Source: a virus. From it: a stretch of 62,613 bases of DNA. How positions within the stretch are numbered: the first letter of the stretch is position 1; every line of letters starts with the position of its first letter. The notes under the pieces were generated by a model. The model was given only the letters and a program-made list of their open reading frames with translations, searched no databases and was not told where the DNA came from. The stretch is from positions 1 through 62,613 of the IMG/VR virus record IMGVR_UViG_3300040801_005541; one strand, written 5' to 3'. This document shows positions 15,195-23,156 of this stretch, piece by piece. A program made the translations under genes and the position numbers.

Positions 15195-16516
15195 AGGACC
15201 CGATCCAGAAGTTGGAGGAGTTCCTCGCCGCGCCGGAGCAGGTGTTGAGGGACGAGAAGGAACTGAACAAGGCGAAGCTCCGAAAGGAGAAGGACCGCGC
15301 ACGGAAGGCGCGTGAGCGGGCGATGAAGCGGAAGGAGACGCCCTCGGCGGAGGACCTCCTCGCCGACCTGATCCGCGTCGCCGAGGATCCCGAGACCAAC
15401 CCGTGGTGGAAGACCCGGACGATCTCCCGGAAGCGGTACGAACTCTGGGGCAACTACCCGGTCGAGCACGTCGAGAAGAGGTTTGGTCAGTTCAACCACG
15501 CCCTGGAGGTCGCTGGGCTCCGTGACCAACCCGGGACGAGGCTGTGGAAGGCGAAGCGGGCGAAGGAGTCGCGGGCGGAGCACGCTGCGCGCTACCTCGA
15601 ACGCTACGTGGCGCCGTACGTGGCGGACCCGAGGCGGCTGGGTATCGGGAAGGAGAGCTACAGGCTGGTCTCTCTGAGCGATACGCATGGCCTCCTGATG
15701 GACCCGTTCGTGTTCGCTGCCGCGGTCGCCGCCGCGAAGGACGTCGGCGCCGACGGCTTCCTCCTGAACGGCGACATCATCGACGGGAATCAGCTCTCCA
15801 CGAAGCACCCCAAGCCGCCCTTCTACACGCCGGCGCTTCAGGACGAACTCGACCACCAGTGGTGGATGCACAAGATCATCCGGGAGGAGCTTGGGCCGGA
15901 CGTCGACCTGTTCAACACGAACGGGAACCACGACCTGATGGACCGCCTCGGGATGTATCTCACCCAGGTCGCTCCGTCCCTCGCGGATCTCCGCTCGCTG
16001 AAGGTGGACCGCTTGCTCGGCCTGGATGAGTTCGACGTGAAGCTGTTCCATGGCGGCTCCTTCGTCTCGCCGGAAGGGACCGAGGATGCCCACACGGGGT
16101 TCCTCCTCTTCGGCTTCTACCGCGTCCATCACGGCTGGCTCATGGACGCCGAGAAGGAGCTGGCCGCCGCCGGCCGAAGCGGACAGTCCGGTCACCTACA
16201 CCGGGCAAAGCTCGCGTATGGGACGACCGAGGCGACCGAGGGGATGTCCTGGATGACGACGCCGATGGGCTGCCGCCACGAGGCCGGTCGCTGGTATTGC
16301 AAGGGCACGACCGCCGGCTGGACCCGAGGGTTTGGCTTCGCTGAGCTCTTCCCGGACGGAACCGTCCACCAGTACCCGTGCGTGGTCAGCGTCGGAGAGG
16401 ACGGACGCGAGCGGGTGAGCTGCGAGGGATTCACCTACACGAGACCGGAGGCGATGACCGATCCCTCCCCGGTCGAGCTGTGGATCAACGAGGGGAGGAC
16501 CGACCATGTTCGATAG
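15191..16516 (+). CDS. Calcineurin-like metallophosphoesterase with homing-endonuclease-type repeat
   Basis: 441 residues. Residues 1-50 are a charged helical stretch. Around residues 78-112, ISRKRYELWGNYP followed by VEKRFGQFNHALEVAGL matches the homing endonuclease-associated DNA-binding repeat. The rest is a calcineurin-like phosphoesterase: SDTH, LNGDIIDGN, NTNGNHD, and SGHLHRAK give the metal ligands. DNA binding plus phosphoesterase suggests an SbcD-like or DNA-end-directed enzyme, but no ATPase partner is evident. Confidence 0.8.
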   Translation: MKDPIQKLEEFLAAPEQVLRDEKELNKAKLRKEKDRARKARERAMKRKETPSAEDLLADLIRVAEDPETNPWWKTRTISRKRYELWGNYPVEHVEKRFGQFNHALEVAGLRDQPGTRLWKAKRAKESRAEHAARYLERYVAPYVADPRRLGIGKESYRLVSLSDTHGLLMDPFVFAAAVAAAKDVGADGFLLNGDIIDGNQLSTKHPKPPFYTPALQDELDHQWWMHKIIREELGPDVDLFNTNGNHDLMDRLGMYLTQVAPSLADLRSLKVDRLLGLDEFDVKLFHGGSFVSPEGTEDAHTGFLLFGFYRVHHGWLMDAEKELAAAGRSGQSGHLHRAKLAYGTTEATEGMSWMTTPMGCRHEAGRWYCKGTTAGWTRGFGFAELFPDGTVHQYPCVVSVGEDGRERVSCEGFTYTRPEAMTDPSPVELWINEGRTDHVR

Positions 16517-17018
16517 GTTGCTTGCGCTCCTCGTGACTCCGCTCCAGTGGGCGATGAACTGGTTCCCGCGGATCGCCGTCCTTCACCAGTATGAAGGCGG
16601 CGTCCGAGTCTACGGCGACTCCGTCCGGACGTTGAAGCCGGGTTGGTACTGGTGGGTGCCCAACGTCCACGAGATCCTGACCGACAACGTCGTCCGGAAG
16701 GCGCGTGCGACGCCGGACCAGCTCCTGCTAACGCTGGAGGGGAAGCGGGTCCGGGTCGGTTCCGTTCTCGTCTTCAGAGTCGTCGAGATTCAGCGGTGGC
16801 TCGTGGAGAACGAAGACCCTGACGAGGCTATACTCACGGAGGCGGAGCGAGTCGTCCGAGAGGCGATCACCTCCGGCGTCGAAGGTGACCTGACCTTCCT
16901 CGCTCGCGAGATCTTGGAGCCGGCGTTTGGCGTCGAGATCGAGCGACTGGCCGTGACGAACTTCGCCGAGACGGACGCCATCGACCACTCGGGGATCAAC
17001 CTGGTGATGACGAGATGA
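16506..17018 (+). CDS. SPFH/Band 7 (stomatin-like) membrane protein
   Basis: 170 residues. The N-terminal 20-25 residues are hydrophobic (LLALLVTPLQWAMNWF), then a band-7 core with GGVRVYGDSV, LKPGWYWWVPNVH and a helical ending AREILEPAFGVEIERLAVTNF. SPFH proteins scaffold membrane complexes; in phages the role is unknown, perhaps in modulating host proteases or membrane defence. It overlaps the phosphoesterase end by 11 bases. Confidence 0.75.
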   Translation: MFDRLLALLVTPLQWAMNWFPRIAVLHQYEGGVRVYGDSVRTLKPGWYWWVPNVHEILTDNVVRKARATPDQLLLTLEGKRVRVGSVLVFRVVEIQRWLVENEDPDEAILTEAERVVREAITSGVEGDLTFLAREILEPAFGVEIERLAVTNFAETDAIDHSGINLVMTR

Positions 17019-17398
17019 ACGACGCCCTACTGATGAAGCTGATTCGTGCGACCTGGGGACCGGACGCGGACGACGAGACGTTGTTTGCGATGGTCGGCCT
17101 CGCTGGAGAAGCGGGCGAGGTCGCGAACCTCGCCGCGAAGGGAATGCGCGGTGACTTCGTCGCCGAAGAGATGAGCCTGGTCGACCATCCTGGAGTCTTC
17201 CGGAGCACGAATGCTTGGGCGAAGGTCGTCGACCGCCGGGAGAACCTGATCGGCGAACTCGGCGGCGTCCTGTACTACTGGAGGGCGCTCTGCTGGAGGC
17301 TCGGCGTCGAGCCGGACGAGGTCGTCGAGAAGCTCGACGATAAGCTCCGGTCGAGGCTGGAGCGGGGAGTCATCCGAGGAGACGGCGATGATCGCTGA
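17015..17398 (+). CDS. MazG-like NTP pyrophosphohydrolase, possibly impaired
   Basis: 127 residues. GLAGEAGEVANLAAK matches the first MazG motif, and IGELGGVLYYWRALCWRLG the second. Canonical enzymes have ELGD there; here Asp is Gly, so one metal ligand seems lost. Family members hydrolyse (d)NTPs to monophosphates, which in a hydroxymethyl-dU phage could remove dUTP or dTTP. Activity is therefore uncertain. Confidence 0.7.
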   Translation: MNDALLMKLIRATWGPDADDETLFAMVGLAGEAGEVANLAAKGMRGDFVAEEMSLVDHPGVFRSTNAWAKVVDRRENLIGELGGVLYYWRALCWRLGVEPDEVVEKLDDKLRSRLERGVIRGDGDDR

Positions 17399-17486
17399 GC
17401 TCCTCTTCTGGTGGTTCATCACCGGTGCGGCGTTCGTCGGGCTGTGGGGCTTCCTCGGAGCGATCGGTGACAAACGAAGACAGTGA
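17388..17486 (+). CDS. Single-pass membrane micro-protein
   Basis: 32 residues, of which about 22 form one hydrophobic helix (LLFWWFITGAAFVGLWGFLGAI), with a basic end. It overlaps the MazG-like gene by 11 bases and the next gene by 20. Small membrane peptides of this sort can be holins or lysis regulators, but nothing decides it. Confidence 0.45.
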   Translation: MIAELLFWWFITGAAFVGLWGFLGAIGDKRRQ

Positions 17487-17673
17487 ACTGTTCCGTCGCC
17501 TCCTCGTCGAGTACGGGAAGACGACGGCGTCCGCTCTCCGCTCCTTCGGGATCGAAGCGACGCCCGAAGAGGCGGAGAGCATCGTCCGCGAATCGCTGAT
17601 GGAGGCGGTCCGCGAGTTCTGGAAACGGCGCTGGCTACGGCGCCTGGAGAACCCCAATGCTGAAGAGAGCTAG
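17467..17673 (+). CDS. Hypothetical protein
   Basis: 68 residues, helical and charged. GTG 17467 is chosen because a GGAG site lies about 8 bases upstream; the in-frame ATG at 17425 lies deep in the upstream gene. Not recognised. Confidence 0.5.
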   Translation: MTNEDSELFRRLLVEYGKTTASALRSFGIEATPEEAESIVRESLMEAVREFWKRRWLRRLENPNAEES

Positions 17674-17986
17674 TTTGCTAGCCGTCCTCATCCTGGCCGC
17701 GTGCGCCGGGACGACGGCTCGGGAGGAAGTCCTCCTCCCCGCGATGAGAGTGGCGTGGCCGGCGATCGCCGAGTCCGTCGAGCTTGCCGGTGGCGATCCT
17801 ACGCCAATGACCCTCGCCCTGGAGGACGGGTTGGTGGCGGGCGTCGACTGGCCCTCCCTCATGATCCTCGCTCACGAGGGTGTAGACCTGCGTCTCGCCG
17901 CCGGCGAGATCGGACCGAACGGTGCGAAGATCTTCCGGAAGCGGATCCTCGCCTTTGACGACGCCTTCCGGAGGATGACCCGATGA
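17657..17986 (+). CDS. Lipoprotein
   Basis: 109 residues. Signal peptide with basic start (MLKR), hydrophobic LLAVLILA and lipobox LAAC, so lipidation at Cys16 is expected. The mature part is mildly acidic and helical. It lies close to two small membrane proteins, which would suit a lysis or exclusion module, but no spanin signature is visible. Confidence 0.65.
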   Translation: MLKRASLLAVLILAACAGTTAREEVLLPAMRVAWPAIAESVELAGGDPTPMTLALEDGLVAGVDWPSLMILAHEGVDLRLAAGEIGPNGAKIFRKRILAFDDAFRRMTR

Positions 17987-18240
17987 ACGAACTCGCCGAA
18001 CACCTCGACAACCTCCTCCGGGAGGTCCGGGCGGAGTCGAACTCCGTCCGAGTCTACGCCGCCGAGATCATGGCGGACCTCGCCGCCGCCGTCGGTGAGC
18101 CGGGTTACTCGGAGGCGCTCCTCGCCGCCCGCGACGCCATCGCCCTCCGAGCGGGCGTCTCCGCGGTCGACTCCGCGGACGCTGCTGACCGGGAGGTCCT
18201 CGGGCTCATCTACGGCTTCCTTGCGGGAGGCGTCCGATGA
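17983..18240 (+). CDS. Hypothetical protein
   Basis: 85 residues, acidic and mostly helical, Ala-rich. It is coupled by 4-base overlaps to the lipoprotein before and SSB after. Not recognised. Confidence 0.6.
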   Translation: MNELAEHLDNLLREVRAESNSVRVYAAEIMADLAAAVGEPGYSEALLAARDAIALRAGVSAVDSADAADREVLGLIYGFLAGGVR

Positions 18241-18578
18241 AGGGCTTCTCGACCGTGATTCTCATGGGCTCGCTGACCCGTGACGTCGAGTTCCGGAACG
18301 CCGGCGACACCGTCGTGGGCTCCTTCGGCGTCGCGATCAACCGGACGTCGCCGTCCGGGCGCGACACCGTCGCCTTCGTCGACGTCTCGATGTGGGGGAA
18401 GAGGGCGGAGGCGTTCGCCCGGTTCCACAAGAAGGGATCGCCCTGCATCATCCAGGGTCGGCTCGACTTCGACGAGTGGACGGGGAAGGACGGCGGGAAG
18501 CGGACGAAGCTGTATGTGACCGCGACGGACTGGGACTTCGTCCCTGGCGGGAAGGCGCGTGATGAAAGTCCTTTCTGA
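18237..18578 (+). CDS. ssb: Single-stranded DNA-binding protein
   Basis: 113 residues with the bacterial SSB OB-fold pattern: ILMGSLTRDVEFR, VVGSFGVAINR, FVDVSMWGKRAEAF, KGSPCIIQGRLDFDEW. The short tail ends in DESPF, like the acidic tip that bacterial SSB uses to recruit host replication and repair proteins. It is compact, with almost no linker between the fold and the tip. Confidence 0.9.
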   Translation: MKGFSTVILMGSLTRDVEFRNAGDTVVGSFGVAINRTSPSGRDTVAFVDVSMWGKRAEAFARFHKKGSPCIIQGRLDFDEWTGKDGGKRTKLYVTATDWDFVPGGKARDESPF

Positions 18579-18777
18579 GCTCCTCCAGTCGAAGAAGTTC
18601 GTGGCGAGCCTGATTGGGCTGGTCACCGCGGTCGCCGTGAAGCTCGGCGTGCCGGAGACCGAGGTCGAAGAGCTGGTGGCGATCGTCTCGCCGATGCTGG
18701 TGTATGCGGGCGCCCAGGGCTTCGCCGACCTTGGGAAGGAGCGGGTGCGGGAGGAAACCCGCGGAAAGATCCAGTAA
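18562..18777 (+). CDS. Small membrane protein, holin-like
   Basis: 71 residues from ATG 18562 (a GTG directly before it is an alternative). One hydrophobic helix (FVASLIGLVTAVAV, residues 13-30), then an acidic middle (ETEVEEL) and a second apolar patch, with a charged end. Size and layout fit a small holin, but without an adjacent endolysin this is a guess. It overlaps SSB by 17 bases. Confidence 0.5.
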   Translation: MKVLSELLQSKKFVASLIGLVTAVAVKLGVPETEVEELVAIVSPMLVYAGAQGFADLGKERVREETRGKIQ

Positions 18778-18780
18778 GCA

Positions 18781-18807
18781 AACCGGTGGCGAGGTCCGCC
18801 GCCGGTT
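18781..18807 (+). terminator. Strong hairpin after the early operon
   Basis: 11-bp stem with one G-T pair (18781-18791 with 18797-18807) and a 5-base loop, 3 bases after the last stop codon of the operon. No T-run follows, so it may act with Rho or only protect the 3' end. Confidence 0.45.
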
Positions 18808-19034
18808 ACCCTCGGCCGTACCAGAAACCTGGTGCGAACCACCCCAGCTTACCTGACAGCCGAGGACCGAGTTGCAGCCGAAACCAGTTGATCCCCTGGG
18901 GTCAAGTGTGGTTCTGCGAAGCGCCTCCAACCTCGGCCGAAGTTGGGAAGGAGCCGCAGACTGAAGATTGCAGCATGTTCCCGATGTTCCATGTGGGGGC
19001 CCAGGCTCGAAGACCACCCAAACCACAGCATCTA

Positions 19035-19120
19035 CCCCATATCATATACCCCCTTTTTTTACTAGTAGGGTAGTAAGTAACTAGGGCGCCGGAGGGTAGC
19101 GTAGCGCCGGAAGTTTCGGG
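19035..19120 (+). promoter_or_regulatory. Control region A, related to the one at 51.3 kb
   Basis: Contains CCCCATAT (19035), CGCCGGAG (19087) and AAGTTTCGGG (19111). The same three words occur in this order at 51331, 51384 and 51416, with spacings of 52/24 here and 53/32 there. Both regions precede a major rightward transcription unit. They are likely a shared regulator-binding site or origin-like element. Confidence 0.55.
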
Positions 19121-19185
19121 TGCACATAAACCAGGCCACATGACCGCTGGCGGTTGGGCTCCCACCCCCAACCGCTCCTCGGCGC

Positions 19186-19214
19186 TTGCGCGTTTGGGCG
19201 CCTCCCGCTACGGT
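19186..19214 (+). promoter_or_regulatory. Promoter of the virion operon
   Basis: TTGCGC (19186-19191), 17-base spacer, TACGGT (19209-19214). Only 8 bases separate the -10 box from ATG 19223, and no Shine-Dalgarno site is present, so the transcript would be leaderless or nearly so. Confidence 0.5.
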
Positions 19215-19222
19215 CGCGCCCG

Positions 19223-19696
19223 ATGGCAAAGCGATCCGGACCCTACAAGCTCACGGACACCGCGAAGGAGGCGGCGATCCGTGCCATGGAGAAGACCGGG
19301 AACGCCGCCGCCGCCGCGATGGCCGCCGGTATCAGCCTCTCCACCTACTATGGGAAGGTGGGGACAACCGAGGAGCGGTCTGACCCGGAGTTCCGCGAGG
19401 CGATCCACCTCGCCAAGGAGCGATACATCCTCAGCCTCGAAGAGGAGGCATATCGCCGAGCCGTCGAGGGCTGGGACGAGGACAAGCTGGGCGCCGGCGG
19501 CGTGATGTACAGCGTCCGGAAGTTCTCGGACCCGCTGCTCATCCACCTCCTGAAGAAGAAGGCGCCGAAGGTCCACGGAGACAAGGTCGAGGTCGAGCAG
19601 ACGACGACCGTCCGCGGCGACATCGGCCTCCGCGACCTCAGCCCAGAGTCGAGGGACCTTCTCCGAAAGATCATTGAGCGAGAGAGCGAAGGGTGA
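19223..19696 (+). CDS. terS: Terminase small subunit
   Basis: 157 residues. The N-terminal third has a helix-turn-helix (GNAAAAAMAAGISLSTYYGKV) as in TerS DNA-binding domains, then a helical oligomerisation part. It directly precedes the large subunit with a GTGA overlap, the usual arrangement. It would select the packaging site. The ATG is chosen over an upstream in-frame GTG because the upstream part is non-coding in composition. Confidence 0.8.
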   Translation: MAKRSGPYKLTDTAKEAAIRAMEKTGNAAAAAMAAGISLSTYYGKVGTTEERSDPEFREAIHLAKERYILSLEEEAYRRAVEGWDEDKLGAGGVMYSVRKFSDPLLIHLLKKKAPKVHGDKVEVEQTTTVRGDIGLRDLSPESRDLLRKIIERESEG

Positions 19697-21324
19697 GCCG
19701 GCATCCGGGAGAGGCGGCGACCGAAGCCAGCGTGTCGCGTCCGCCGGGTGACCGGCTCCATTCTCTTCTGAAGGCGGCGCTGGCGAACCCGAGCGCCGCC
19801 CTCTCCGAACTGGACAAGGTCGAGAGCGAGGAGAGCCTCCTCGGCTTCGTGAAGCGGGCCTGGCACGTCCTCCACCCGTCGACGCCGTTCGTCTCGGGCT
19901 GGGCGATCGAGGCGATGGCCGAGCACCTCGAAGCGGTCACCGCCGGCGAGGTGAAGAAGCTCCTCATCAACGTCCCTCCCGGCTTCTGCAAGTCGATGCT
20001 CACCAACGTCTTCTGGCCCTCCTGGGAGTGGGGTCCGAAGAAGCTCTCGCACCACCAGTACATCAGCGCCTCCTACGAGAAAGGCCTGGCGATCCGCGAC
20101 ATGGTCTATGCTCGCGACCTCCTGAAGTCGGAGTGGTTCGCGGAGAAGTGGCCGCTGTCCTTCAAGGCGGACTCGGACGGCAAGGAGTTCTACCAGCTCG
20201 AAGAGCGTGGCTGGCGCTTCGCCGCCTCGGTCGGCTCCGGCCTCACCGGTCGCCGCGGTCACCGGATCATCGTCGATGACCCGCACTCGGTGAAGACGGC
20301 GGAGAGCGACCAGGAGCGGGCCACGACCGCCTTCTGGTTTGCAGAGACTCTCCCGACCCGCTTCGTCGACCAGAAGAACCCGGTGATGGTCGTCATCATG
20401 CAGCGCCTCCACGAGGCGGACGTCAGCGGGACGATCATCAACAAGCTCCTCGAATCCCAGGACTGGACCCACCTCTGCATCCCGATGGAGTTCGAGCGGA
20501 AGTTCGTCTCCTGGACGAAGGTCCCGAACGGGACGACGCCGGCGAAGGTCCGGAGGGTGAAGGAGGACGCGGAGCCGATCCCGTACTACATCCCGGACGA
20601 GTCGGGTGAGCTACGATACAGGCAGGACCCGCGGACCGAGGAGGGTGAACTCGCTTGGCCGGAGCGGTTCGACCGCGACTCCGTCGAGGACCTGAAGGCA
20701 GCCTTCCGAGCCGAGGGCGGGACCTACGCTGAAGCCGGCCAGCTCCAACAGCGTCCGGTTCCTCGCGGCGGCGGGATGTTTCAGCGGAAGGACTTCGGCT
20801 TCATCGACGCCGCGCCTGACATCCGCTACGTCTGGGGCTGGGACCTCGCAGCGACGAAGGACGGCGACGGAGCCTACACCGCCGCCGTGAAGCTCGGGCG
20901 GAAGGACGGCCAGCTCATCATCGCCGACGTGATCCGGTTCCGCGGCTCGGCTCACGAGGTCGAGCAGGCGATCATCCGCGCCGCCTCGGAGAAGTTCCCG
21001 ATGTCGCTGCCCCAGGATCCGGGTCAGGCCGGTAAGGCGCAGAAGGCGCGCATCACCTCGCTCCTCCTTGGGCGTGACGTCCAGTTCTCGCCGGAGACCG
21101 GCTCGAAGGAGGACCGGGCGCGACCTCTCGCCGCGCAGAGCGAGGCGGGCAACCTTGTCCTCGTCCGCGGAGCCTGGAATGACGCCTTCATCGGCGAGGC
21201 CATAGGGTTTCCCCGAGGTCGGTACAAGGACCAGATCGACGCCGCCACTCGTGCTCTCGCCTTCCTTCAGGAGCGGGAGCGAGGCTCTTCAATCTCAACC
21301 GTTCCGGGGATGGTCGTCACGTAA
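19693..21324 (+). CDS. terL: Terminase large subunit
   Basis: 543 residues. The ATPase half has an unusual Walker A (NVPPGFCKS, Cys where Gly is common), Walker B RIIVDDP and a coupling-like IMQRLHEAD. The nuclease half begins at WGWDLAATKDGDGAYTA, giving the first catalytic Asp, with a late PRGRYKDQIDA containing the distal Asp. It packages DNA into proheads. The GTG start overlaps the TerS stop. Confidence 0.9.
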   Translation: MSRHPGEAATEASVSRPPGDRLHSLLKAALANPSAALSELDKVESEESLLGFVKRAWHVLHPSTPFVSGWAIEAMAEHLEAVTAGEVKKLLINVPPGFCKSMLTNVFWPSWEWGPKKLSHHQYISASYEKGLAIRDMVYARDLLKSEWFAEKWPLSFKADSDGKEFYQLEERGWRFAASVGSGLTGRRGHRIIVDDPHSVKTAESDQERATTAFWFAETLPTRFVDQKNPVMVVIMQRLHEADVSGTIINKLLESQDWTHLCIPMEFERKFVSWTKVPNGTTPAKVRRVKEDAEPIPYYIPDESGELRYRQDPRTEEGELAWPERFDRDSVEDLKAAFRAEGGTYAEAGQLQQRPVPRGGGMFQRKDFGFIDAAPDIRYVWGWDLAATKDGDGAYTAAVKLGRKDGQLIIADVIRFRGSAHEVEQAIIRAASEKFPMSLPQDPGQAGKAQKARITSLLLGRDVQFSPETGSKEDRARPLAAQSEAGNLVLVRGAWNDAFIGEAIGFPRGRYKDQIDAATRALAFLQERERGSSISTVPGMVVT

Positions 21325-21346
21325 TGGCTTGATGCGGACGGAATGA

Positions 21347-21360
21347 CCCGCGGTCGCGGG
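21347..21360 (+). terminator. Short GC hairpin after terminase
   Basis: CCCGC and GCGGG arms around GGTC, 22 bases after the terminase stop, with no T-run. It may attenuate transcription between terminase and portal. The 163-base gap to the portal gene holds no ORF of note. Confidence 0.25.
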
Positions 21361-21487
21361 CGGACAGGGCGCGGTCCCACCTAGAAGCCTACCTCCGTGG
21401 CGAGGGACTTCAGCACCTGTCCGCCGCGCTGCGACTTCTCAAGGCGGCGGTCGACGCCGTCTCCAAAACCAGATAGCTTCGACAAAG

Positions 21488-22894
21488 ATGGCTGACTCCA
21501 AAAGAGGGATCCTCGACGCCGGCGTCGAGCGAAATGCGTCGCCGTACGAGGCGGTGGGCGCTCCCGGCGTCGCCGTGTACGGTGGCTACATCGTCGAGTC
21601 GGAGAAGGACAAGAGCCTCACCGGCCGCGAGAAGTACCGCACCTACAGCAACAACCTCGCCAACATCGCGATCGTCGCGGCGGGCGTTCGGTTCTTCCTC
21701 TCGATCGTCGCCAAAGCGCAGTGGACCGTTGACCCAGCGGACGACTCCAGCGAGGCGGAGGAGATCGCCGAGAAGGTCCAACGCTCAATGGAGATGATGA
21801 CGACGCCCTGGCACCGGATCGTCCGGCGGGCGGCGATGTCGCGCTTCTACGGCTTCTCCGTCCAGGAGTGGACGCTGGTCCGCGACGAGGAGGAGGGCTG
21901 GATCCGATACCTCGACATTGAGCCTCGTCCGCAGCTGACGATCGAGCGGTGGGACCTCGACGACTCGGGAACCGTCCTGGGCGTCATGCAGAGGGACCCG
22001 CAGGACCAGAGCGAGATCTATCTCCCACGGCCCAAGCTCATCTACGTCGTCGACGACACGCTGAACGACTCGCCCGAGGGACTCGGCCTCTTCCGCCATA
22101 TCGCGAGGGTCGCCAACCGCCTGGAGCGGTACGAGCTTCTGGAGGGCTGGGGGTATGAGCGGGACCTCCGCGGAACCCCGATTGGCCGTGGGCCTCTCGC
22201 CGAGCTTGCTCGGATGCAGGACAACGGCGAGCTGACCGCCGCCCAAGTCGAGGAGCTTCGCCGCCCGATCGAGACTTGGGTCCGGAACGCCCTGAAGGGG
22301 AAGGACACGGCGCTCCTCCTGGACAGCTCGGTCTACCGAGGGACCGGCGAGCAGCAGACGCCGAGCAGCTCCCCGCAGTGGGACATTAGCCTCCTCCAGG
22401 GCGACGGCGGACCGCACGAGGAGATCGCCTCCGCGATTGAACGCTGCAACCGCGAGATCGCCCGCATCCTCGGCGTCGAGCACCTCCTCCTCGGTAGCGA
22501 CTCGACCGGCTCCTTTGCGATGAGCCAGGACAAGTCGAAGAACTTCGCCCTACTGGTCGACTCGACGCTGGTCGAGCTTCGGGCGACCTTCGAGCGGGAC
22601 TACCTGGACCCGCTCTTCGAGTTCAACGGCTGGCCGAAGAAGCTGAAGCCGTCCTTCAAGATCGAGCAGGTCCAGCACCGCGACCTGGAGGTCCTCTCTT
22701 CGGTCCTCCGCGACGTCGCGACCGCCGGCGCTCCGCTTGCTCCCAATGACCCGGCGATCAACGCGATCCGCGAACTCGCAGGCCTCCCGGACGCACCCGA
22801 GGAAGACCTATCACTGCCGCTGTCCCCGCTTGCCGAGACCGAAGTCCCAGAGACCGATCTCCCCGAAGTCGAGGAAGAGTCCGACGATGAGTGA
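21488..22894 (+). CDS. Portal protein
   Basis: 468 residues, the usual size, placed right after terminase. Portal-like features include ANIAIVAAGVRFFLSIVAKAQW near residue 60, a central GLGLFRHIARVANRLERYELLEGWGYERD, and EIASAIERCNREIARILG with LLGSDSTGSFA, as in DUF935/Mu-gp29-like portals. The C-terminal 60 residues are acidic. It forms the dodecameric DNA entry ring. Confidence 0.85.
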   Translation: MADSKRGILDAGVERNASPYEAVGAPGVAVYGGYIVESEKDKSLTGREKYRTYSNNLANIAIVAAGVRFFLSIVAKAQWTVDPADDSSEAEEIAEKVQRSMEMMTTPWHRIVRRAAMSRFYGFSVQEWTLVRDEEEGWIRYLDIEPRPQLTIERWDLDDSGTVLGVMQRDPQDQSEIYLPRPKLIYVVDDTLNDSPEGLGLFRHIARVANRLERYELLEGWGYERDLRGTPIGRGPLAELARMQDNGELTAAQVEELRRPIETWVRNALKGKDTALLLDSSVYRGTGEQQTPSSSPQWDISLLQGDGGPHEEIASAIERCNREIARILGVEHLLLGSDSTGSFAMSQDKSKNFALLVDSTLVELRATFERDYLDPLFEFNGWPKKLKPSFKIEQVQHRDLEVLSSVLRDVATAGAPLAPNDPAINAIRELAGLPDAPEEDLSLPLSPLAETEVPETDLPEVEEESDDE

Positions 22895-23156
22895 TCCCAC
22901 GGAAGAACGACTGGCCCGCATCGAGGTCCTTCTGGAGAACCTGACATCAAAGGTCGGCGTCCACCAACAGGAAGCGGCCGGCCACTACCAAAGGCTGGAG
23001 CGAACAATGTACGGCGACGGGAACGGCTACAAGGGAATGGTGGTCCGAATGGACCGCCTGGAGCAGGAGAGCGAGAGGAGAGTCTGGCGTGACCGGGCGG
23101 TCGTCGCTGCGGTCCTGGGCCTTCTCTCGAAGACGATTCTGGGGTTCATCCTCTGA
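22887..23156 (+). CDS. Coiled-coil membrane protein, XhlA-like
   Basis: 89 residues: a coiled-coil N-terminal half (ERLARIEVLLENLTSK), a charged linker, then one C-terminal membrane helix (VVAAVLGLLSKTILGFIL). The layout matches haemolysin XhlA-type proteins that accompany holins. It overlaps the portal stop by 8 bases, so it could instead be a head accessory. Confidence 0.6.
   Translation: MSDPTEERLARIEVLLENLTSKVGVHQQEAAGHYQRLERTMYGDGNGYKGMVVRMDRLEQESERRVWRDRAVVAAVLGLLSKTILGFIL

Larger units (their letters stand above)
18778..19222. other. 445-base intergenic control region
   Basis: No credible gene: short ORFs here lack ribosome sites and family-like sequence. It holds a hairpin after the preceding operon (18781-18807), a C5T7 tract at 19051-19062, the control elements described separately, and a hairpin with GGTTGGG and CCCAACC arms (19152-19173). 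It separates the early arm from the virion operon. Confidence 0.7.

Noticed and set aside
18849-19171. Short minus-strand frames in the intergenic control region, and a similar one at 51231-51446
   Set aside because: The two peptides share fragments (PET.., IWGR..) only because the control regions share DNA words. No ribosome sites or family features.
19152-19173. GGTTGGG/CCCAACC hairpin as terminator
   Set aside because: It lies between the control region and the terminase promoter with no T-run and no gene ending nearby; kept only as part of the control region description.
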